Shown: piece by piece, positions 1 through 3,672 of the stretch
How the letters are laid out: each line of letters starts with the position of its first letter
Position numbering within the stretch: position 1 is the stretch's first letter
DNA from: an uncultured Lachnospira sp.
GTDB lineage: Bacteria; Bacillota; Clostridia; Lachnospirales; Lachnospiraceae
Length of the DNA stretch: 6,267 bases
NCBI GenBank assembly: GCA_934343805.1
Contig: CAKRIN010000049.1
Coordinates: forward strand, 1-6,267
Direction: 5' to 3'
The notes under the pieces: generated by a model
Databases searched by the model: none
Told to the model about the DNA's origin: nothing
Seen by the model: only the letters and a program-made list of their open reading frames with translations
Made by a program: the position numbers and the translations under genes

Positions 1-494
1 GTATTAGAAGCTCCATTATCAACACAGAAATTAATACCTGTAGTACCGTCGCTGGCTTTAAAATCTGCAGGAGCAGCCCACTCGCCCATAAGATCTGTGG
101 TCCACATATATCTTCCTGGATTAGGCGACCATCCTGTACATCCTGAGAATAGTCCATAATAAGTTTCTCCAACCTTGAATATTGAAGCAGCCTCATACTT
201 ACGACCTTTCAACTGAGTGTTATACCCTGCAAGAGGAGTAAGATAGTCGTCGGCAAGTTGTTCGCAGTTGGTATTTGAGTTCATATTGGTAGAATAGATG
301 TGATAAGCCTTTCCATCATCATCCTTGAATAATGTCTGGTCACGAGCATCACAATTGTTAGGACGATATACATCAACCAATTTGTATGGACCACTAACCT
401 TATCAGCTACACATACAGCCGACTTGGCTTGTCCATAGTCAGATCCGTTCTCCCAATGTATCCACATGACCCATTTTCCTGTTTTATCATTGTA
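1..494 (-). other. GH43-like region, lacking the canonical first blade
   Basis: Residues 458-621 match the second and later blades of a five-bladed GH43 propeller of the galactanase-like type. D-A-R-D-Q-T-L-F-K-D-D-D-G corresponds to the usual S-R-D-C-T-L-F-V-D-D-D-G, Y-E-A-A-S-I-F to R/N-E-A-P-A-L/I-F, and S-G-C-T-G-W-S-P-N is conserved. The window ends at about where the conserved S-Q-S segment should follow; its Gln acts as base in a characterised fungal exo-beta-1,3-galactanase. Upstream, the usual N-G-K-Y-Y-W-Y-G-E strand, the S-x-D-L-x-x-W element and the E-R-P-K motif are absent; repeat four ends at that point instead. Confidence 0.75.
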
Positions 495-1865
495 AACATA
501 CTCAGTCTCGCAAATATTTCCTGAAGCATCTATAGAGAAAGTTGCGTATCCGACAACGTCGCCACCTTTATAAAAAATGACTTTATAGTCACCACTCTGT
601 CCAAGTTTACTAATTTTAAACGGCTTCACCATAGTTGATGAATATTCCGGCTCGAAAAACAGTGTTTCATCTGTTGAAGTACCATAAATATAGTAGCATT
701 CAATATTATCCACATCACTTGGCACGTCATAAATTGATACTGAGGTATTACCAAACTGATATTCAAGCTCAGCAGTAACGGAAGAATACTTGATCGACGT
801 GATTGGTGTTAACTGAGGTTCATTATCAATGAAATCAAAATCATATAAGCTACCGTCGTAGTCAATATAGAATTTTGAAAAGCCAACAACATCATCGGAT
901 GCATTATAAAAGTTTACAAAATAACATCCGGAGTAAAGATTGCCAATCGTTGCTGATTTACCATTAATACTTGTAGAAGGTTCTACTATCATTTGATTCA
1001 ATTCAAGATCGTTGCACTGGATGTCAACACGAGTAACACCGCTTGAAATTCCTGAAATAGTAACATCAAAACTTTCTATTGTTTCATCGTCGTTTGCACC
1101 TATTCCAATCATTGGTTCATTATAATCCTCAACAGAAACTACATCTGCAGGAACGTAGTCCTCGATCCAATCACAGGTAACATCGTCAAACACATATTCA
1201 TATGTATACAACTCATTTTTTTCGTCAATTGTAAAAGAGCCATAATTCAAAGTGTTATTCTCCGAATCCATAAAGTAGATTCCATAGTATCCTTCACCAC
1301 CAATGTTTGTGATAGTAACTGAACCATCGTTTACAGAAACCGCTGTTGTCATGTCACCATAATCATTGTTGCTATATGCAACGCTGATATTTGCTGATAC
1401 AGCTGAATCATTAACATTCTCAAAAGTAACCGTATTACTTCCGGAAATGTCGAGGATTCGTGCGGAAGGATACGCTTCATATTCAAAAGAATTAGCTTTG
1501 GTATACTTTTCTTCTGTTCCGACTTCATAGCCATATGAATAAGATTGTCCACTTTCTCCAACATAGAAAGTTGCAATACCCACCTCAGCTGTATTAGTAT
1601 AGAACGTTACATAGTAATATCCTGCATCAGTAATATTTTCAACCTTTGCTGTACCATTACTCAAAGTTGCTGTTGCTTTTGTGTTCATCGACACATGACT
1701 CGTATCACTACCTGTCACTTCAGCTTTAACAACATTTGCAGGAATATTTGTGATTGTTATTACATTAGTGCTAAGTGCATTGACCAAAGTAGTGGAAGTT
1801 AAACCTAATGTCAATGCAGATACTAATGAAATAGCAATAGTTTTATTTTTTATTCTGCTTTTCAT
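1..1865 (-). CDS. Secreted four-repeat protein with GH43-like region (3' end outside window)
   Basis: An open frame of 621 codons runs from an ATG at 1865 off the left edge without a stop. I read it codon by codon. Residues 1-30 look like a signal peptide ending V-N-A. Residues 32-457 hold four divergent beta-rich repeats with the signature G-x-Y-x-V-x-F-Y, then V-G-x-x-x-F-x-I-D. From about residue 458 the sequence strongly resembles glycoside hydrolase family 43, close to the exo-beta-1,3-galactanase-type subfamilies (24/34): YNDKTGKWVMWIHWENG, then ARDQTLFKDDDGKAYHIYS, then YEAASIFK, then SGCTGWSPN. In that group the Glu of the R/N-E-A-P motif is the likely catalytic acid; it would be E558 here. 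The usual first propeller blade is missing. The start is fixed by a Shine-Dalgarno sequence nine bases upstream, 14 bases after the preceding stop. Any anchor or dockerin at the C-terminus would lie outside the window. The secreted repeat protein is certain; the enzymatic activity is not. Confidence 0.88.
   Translation of the reverse strand, partial: MKSRIKNKTIAISLVSALTLGLTSTTLVNALSTNVITITNIPANVVKAEVTGSDTSHVSMNTKATATLSNGTAKVENITDAGYYYVTFYTNTAEVGIATFYVGESGQSYSYGYEVGTEEKYTKANSFEYEAYPSARILDISGSNTVTFENVNDSAVSANISVAYSNNDYGDMTTAVSVNDGSVTITNIGGEGYYGIYFMDSENNTLNYGSFTIDEKNELYTYEYVFDDVTCDWIEDYVPADVVSVEDYNEPMIGIGANDDETIESFDVTISGISSGVTRVDIQCNDLELNQMIVEPSTSINGKSATIGNLYSGCYFVNFYNASDDVVGFSKFYIDYDGSLYDFDFIDNEPQLTPITSIKYSSVTAELEYQFGNTSVSIYDVPSDVDNIECYYIYGTSTDETLFFEPEYSSTMVKPFKISKLGQSGDYKVIFYKGGDVVGYATFSIDASGNICETEYVYNDKTGKWVMWIHWENGSDYGQAKSAVCVADKVSGPYKLVDVYRPNNCDARDQTLFKDDDGKAYHIYSTNMNSNTNCEQLADDYLTPLAGYNTQLKGRKYEAASIFKVGETYYGLFSGCTGWSPNPGRYMWTTDLMGEWAAPADFKASDGTTGINFCVDNGASN
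495..1772 (-). repeat. Four tandem beta-rich protein repeats (about 83 residues each)
   Basis: I aligned four copies by eye: residues 32-115 (1521-1772), 144-226 (1188-1436), 264-345 (831-1076) and 373-457 (495-749). They start every 109-120 residues, with linkers between. Each opens with a strand such as VITITNIP, VTFENVND, VTISGISSG or VSIYDVPSD. Each closes with an aromatic hairpin (GYYYVTFY, GYYGIYFM, GCYFVNFY, GDYKVIFY), then V-G-x-x-x-F-x-I-D-like sequence, then a Tyr/Phe-rich tail. Copies differ widely at protein level, so this is an old duplication, not a DNA repeat. It is probably a beta-sandwich (Ig-like or carbohydrate-binding) fold. I do not recognise the family. Confidence 0.75.
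1776..1865 (-). other. Signal peptide of the GH43-like repeat protein
   Basis: Residues 1-30 have a basic start (MKSRIKNK), a hydrophobic core (TIAISLVSALTLGLTSTTL) and a plausible signal peptidase I site V-N-A at residues 28-30. No cysteine follows, so it is not a lipoprotein signal. The protein is probably exported by the Sec pathway. Confidence 0.85.
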
Positions 1866-1874
1866 TACTCATTT

Positions 1875-1880
1875 CTCCTT
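1875..1880 (-). promoter_or_regulatory. Ribosome binding site of the GH43-like repeat gene
   Basis: Reading leftward the sequence is AAGGAG, nine bases before the ATG at 1865. It touches the TAA stop of the upstream gene, which suggests translational coupling. An out-of-frame ATG at 1872-1870 is closer to this site but reads only nine codons before a stop. Confidence 0.8.
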
Positions 1881-3652
1881 TATTTGCGGCCGATATAAAT
1901 GAAGCCATAACGTAATTTTAATTCAGTTTTATATGTACCTGGTGATGAAACACTTGAATTAATATTTAACTGATCTTTTGAAACCCATGTACCATCAGTT
2001 GAAGTTCCTCTTGCTTTACTTGTTGCAGAATCATATACGAGTACTTTCCCAGTTTTTTCATCATACGCTACAATAGCAATGTAATGATGCGGAACTAAGG
2101 TGACAGCTACATCTCCTTTTTTCAAATGAGTAATCAACTTAGACCATTCTGTCTCAAAAGCACTGGCTGTGGGAAAGTCATAATAAGTACGACGTCCAAT
2201 AGTTGTATCTACTGTTCTTTTTTGTTTGGATTTAAAGTTGCTCCAATTTTCAGTAATTGTCACGCCATAAGAAGAACTGAAATTAGATACTATTCTTGCA
2301 GGAATATCATACTTTCCGCCAGAACCGCATAAATGTAAATCTGAACACTTCGATGCTGCTGATATAGGATCAATTTTATTTCCAGTCAAATATCCTACAG
2401 CATTTATAGTCGCCATAATTCCACAACCGCTATTACTTATGCTTGTATTACATTTTTTACACCATTTATACCCTGAATAAGTTTGACCATGTTGCTGCAT
2501 TGGCTTAAACTCACTATGTCCTTTATTGCTGTTTATATTTAAAATTTCTTTTACAATATCAATCCAGTTGCTATTACTACTGCTTCCACTGCTACTTGAA
2601 GAAGAAGTCTGCCCATACCACATCATGAATTTCTGAGCATTAGAACCATTTCGAGACCAAAGCTGTATATTTGTTCCGTTAGCACTATTTGCCCCACTTA
2701 CATCAAGGCAATAATTTCCATTGATTTTAGACTCGAGTTCATACCAATTATGTCCATTCTCTTTGCCTTTGTAAATAAAACGCCACTGCTGATTAGCACC
2801 GCCATGATAATCATAAAGAATAACATTAGCACCATCTTTTACAACTCCACCGGCTACGTCAATAACTTTTCCACTATTCAGATCCTTTAACACATAATAC
2901 CCACTTCCAACGGAAATCGGCTGGAAAGTTTGATTTGCCTGCGTTTTTCCTCTCTCCCAAATCTGAATATTTGTATTATTACCTGTGCCCCATCCGGCTA
3001 CGTCAATAACTTTGTTACCAGCACATTTTACCTCAAACTGATAGCTTCTACTTGTATCAACAGATGAATAATTGGAAGAACCACCACTGGTAAACTTTAT
3101 ATATCTTAAACTTACATAGCCAGAATGAAGAGAGTCATAGCCCCAATTACCGGATGTTGAAGTGATATTTACTGAAGCACCACTTTTTAAAGTTGTTTTA
3201 ACCCCGTATGAAGTGCTAGGACCTGTTCTAACATTTAATGCTGAACAATTAACTACACCTGTTCCTGTTTTGCCACTGGATGAAGTTGAGCTTGATGAAC
3301 CTGAATTTGAAGAGCCAACATAGGTTGAATACTGCAAACATACCCACTGACTTGATGAAGAGCTTATTTTTCCCCAACCTCCACTTATTTCGTAAACTGT
3401 AAATGAAGATCCGTTAGATAGCTTACCAATACTACTATAACCAGTTCCAGGTCCACTTCTTACGTTTAAATTACTGCCACTTGTTTTAACTTTGTAGTTT
3501 CCGGTGGAATATGCCTCAACATCCAACAGTGTGACAAAATCGTTATTGCGAACTTTACTAAAACCGATATTGCTTACAGAACATAACATAAGCGATGCAG
3601 TAACAGCGACCGCAGTAATTCTTTTCCAACGAGAAACGCTTCTCTTTTGCAT
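1880..3652 (-). CDS. Secreted SH3b-SH3b-ricin lectin-C39-like cysteine peptidase
   Basis: This complete 590-residue protein has a signal region (residues 1 to about 47), SH3b domains at about 52-111 and 131-187, a ricin-type beta-trefoil at 201-346, a Ser-rich linker, and a C39-like papain-fold peptidase domain at about 378-590. Catalytic candidates are C410 in N-S-G-C-G, H523 in P-H-H-Y-I-A-I-V-A-Y-D, and D541 in V-L-V-Y-D-S-A. This order (Cys, then H-Y, then a strand ending in Asp) is that of the Peptidase_C39_2 group. SH3b domains usually bind cell-wall peptides, and ricin domains bind sugars, so the enzyme is probably held on a surface or glycan while it cleaves peptide bonds. It lacks a dockerin, unlike the upstream gene product. 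It lies 20 bases after that gene and 14 before the next. The ATG at 3652 has a strong Shine-Dalgarno sequence. The substrate is unknown; an amidase-like or non-proteolytic role cannot be excluded. Confidence 0.92.
   Translation of the reverse strand: MQKRSVSRWKRITAVAVTASLMLCSVSNIGFSKVRNNDFVTLLDVEAYSTGNYKVKTSGSNLNVRSGPGTGYSSIGKLSNGSSFTVYEISGGWGKISSSSSQWVCLQYSTYVGSSNSGSSSSTSSSGKTGTGVVNCSALNVRTGPSTSYGVKTTLKSGASVNITSTSGNWGYDSLHSGYVSLRYIKFTSGGSSNYSSVDTSRSYQFEVKCAGNKVIDVAGWGTGNNTNIQIWERGKTQANQTFQPISVGSGYYVLKDLNSGKVIDVAGGVVKDGANVILYDYHGGANQQWRFIYKGKENGHNWYELESKINGNYCLDVSGANSANGTNIQLWSRNGSNAQKFMMWYGQTSSSSSSGSSSNSNWIDIVKEILNINSNKGHSEFKPMQQHGQTYSGYKWCKKCNTSISNSGCGIMATINAVGYLTGNKIDPISAASKCSDLHLCGSGGKYDIPARIVSNFSSSYGVTITENWSNFKSKQKRTVDTTIGRRTYYDFPTASAFETEWSKLITHLKKGDVAVTLVPHHYIAIVAYDEKTGKVLVYDSATSKARGTSTDGTWVSKDQLNINSSVSSPGTYKTELKLRYGFIYIGRK
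1883..2521 (-). other. C39-like cysteine peptidase domain
   Basis: Residues 378-590 form the catalytic module, with the nucleophile candidate C410, H523 and D541. A C-x-x-C pair (398, 401) lies nine residues before the nucleophile, and a second pair (436, 442) follows it. After export these could form disulfides or a small metal site. The segment L-K-K-G-D-V-A-V-T-L-V before the His matches the usual strand preceding the active-site His in C39-like enzymes. The protein ends ten residues after the last predicted strand. Confidence 0.82.
2615..3052 (-). other. Ricin-type beta-trefoil lectin domain
   Basis: Residues 201-346 contain three lobes, each with an I-D-V-A-G or L-D-V-S-G motif (Asp at 217, 265 and 317) and a Q-x-W-like end (Q-T-F at 241, Q-Q-W at 288, Q-K-F at 340). 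In this family the motif Asp contacts the sugar, so all three pockets could be functional. N-x-N-I-Q-I/L-W strands recur in lobes one and three. The likely role is to target the attached peptidase to a glycan. Confidence 0.9.
3092..3262 (-). other. SH3b domain 2 of the C39-like peptidase
   Basis: Residues 131-187 repeat the fold: SALNVRTGPSTSYGVKTTL, then G-A-S-V-N-I-T-S-T-S-G-N-W-G and a closing S-G-Y-V-S-L-R-Y-I strand. It differs enough from domain 1 to be an old duplication. Confidence 0.9.
3320..3499 (-). other. SH3b domain 1 of the C39-like peptidase
   Basis: Residues 52-111 carry the SH3b (SH3_3-type) signature SNLNVRSGPGTGYSSIGKL, followed by G-S-S-F-T-V-Y-E-I-S-G-G-W-G-K-I and a final W-V-C-L-Q-Y strand. 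Such domains typically bind peptidoglycan peptides. A Gly/Ser/Thr-rich linker (residues 113-130) separates it from the second copy. Confidence 0.9.
3512..3652 (-). other. Signal peptide region of the C39-like peptidase
   Basis: Residues 1-11 are basic (MQKRSVSRWKR) and 12-31 hydrophobic (ITAVAVTASLMLCSVSNIGF). The cleavage point is unclear: V-E-A at 45-47, just before the SH3b domain, is one candidate, but a site near residue 28 is also possible. Export is likely; the exact mature end is not resolved. Confidence 0.7.
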
Positions 3653-3658
3653 AATCTC

Positions 3659-3664
3659 TCCTCC
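3659..3664 (-). promoter_or_regulatory. Ribosome binding site of the C39-like peptidase gene
   Basis: Reading leftward the sequence is GGAGGA, six bases before the ATG at 3652. It is a near-perfect Shine-Dalgarno sequence inside the 20-base gap after the upstream stop, and it fixes this start. Confidence 0.9.
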
Positions 3665-3672
3665 ATATTTAC

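Noticed and set aside
480..520. Frameshift at the repeat/GH43 junction as an explanation for the missing blade
   Set aside because: The frame stays open and both sides are coherent in the same frame, so a simple frameshift does not explain it. An assembly join is still possible and is listed under findings.
1349..1576. Minus-strand open frame of 75 codons
   Set aside because: It overlaps the repeat region of the GH43-like gene in another frame, has no domain and no ribosome site; a shadow frame.
1545..1802. Plus-strand open frame, Cys- and Ile-rich
   Set aside because: It is antisense to the signal peptide and first repeat. Its composition is what antisense reading of Thr/Asn/Val-rich coding gives.
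1866..1879. Terminator or promoter between the C39-like and GH43-like genes
   Set aside because: The gap is only 14 bases and is filled by the ribosome site; there is no hairpin or T-run.
2126..2332. Plus-strand open frame inside the C39-like domain
   Set aside because: Antisense to a well-supported catalytic domain, with no recognisable protein features.
3581..3592. Possible lipobox (L-M-L-C at residues 21-24 of the C39-like peptidase)
   Set aside because: The residue before the Cys is Leu, not Gly, Ala or Ser, so lipoprotein processing is unlikely.
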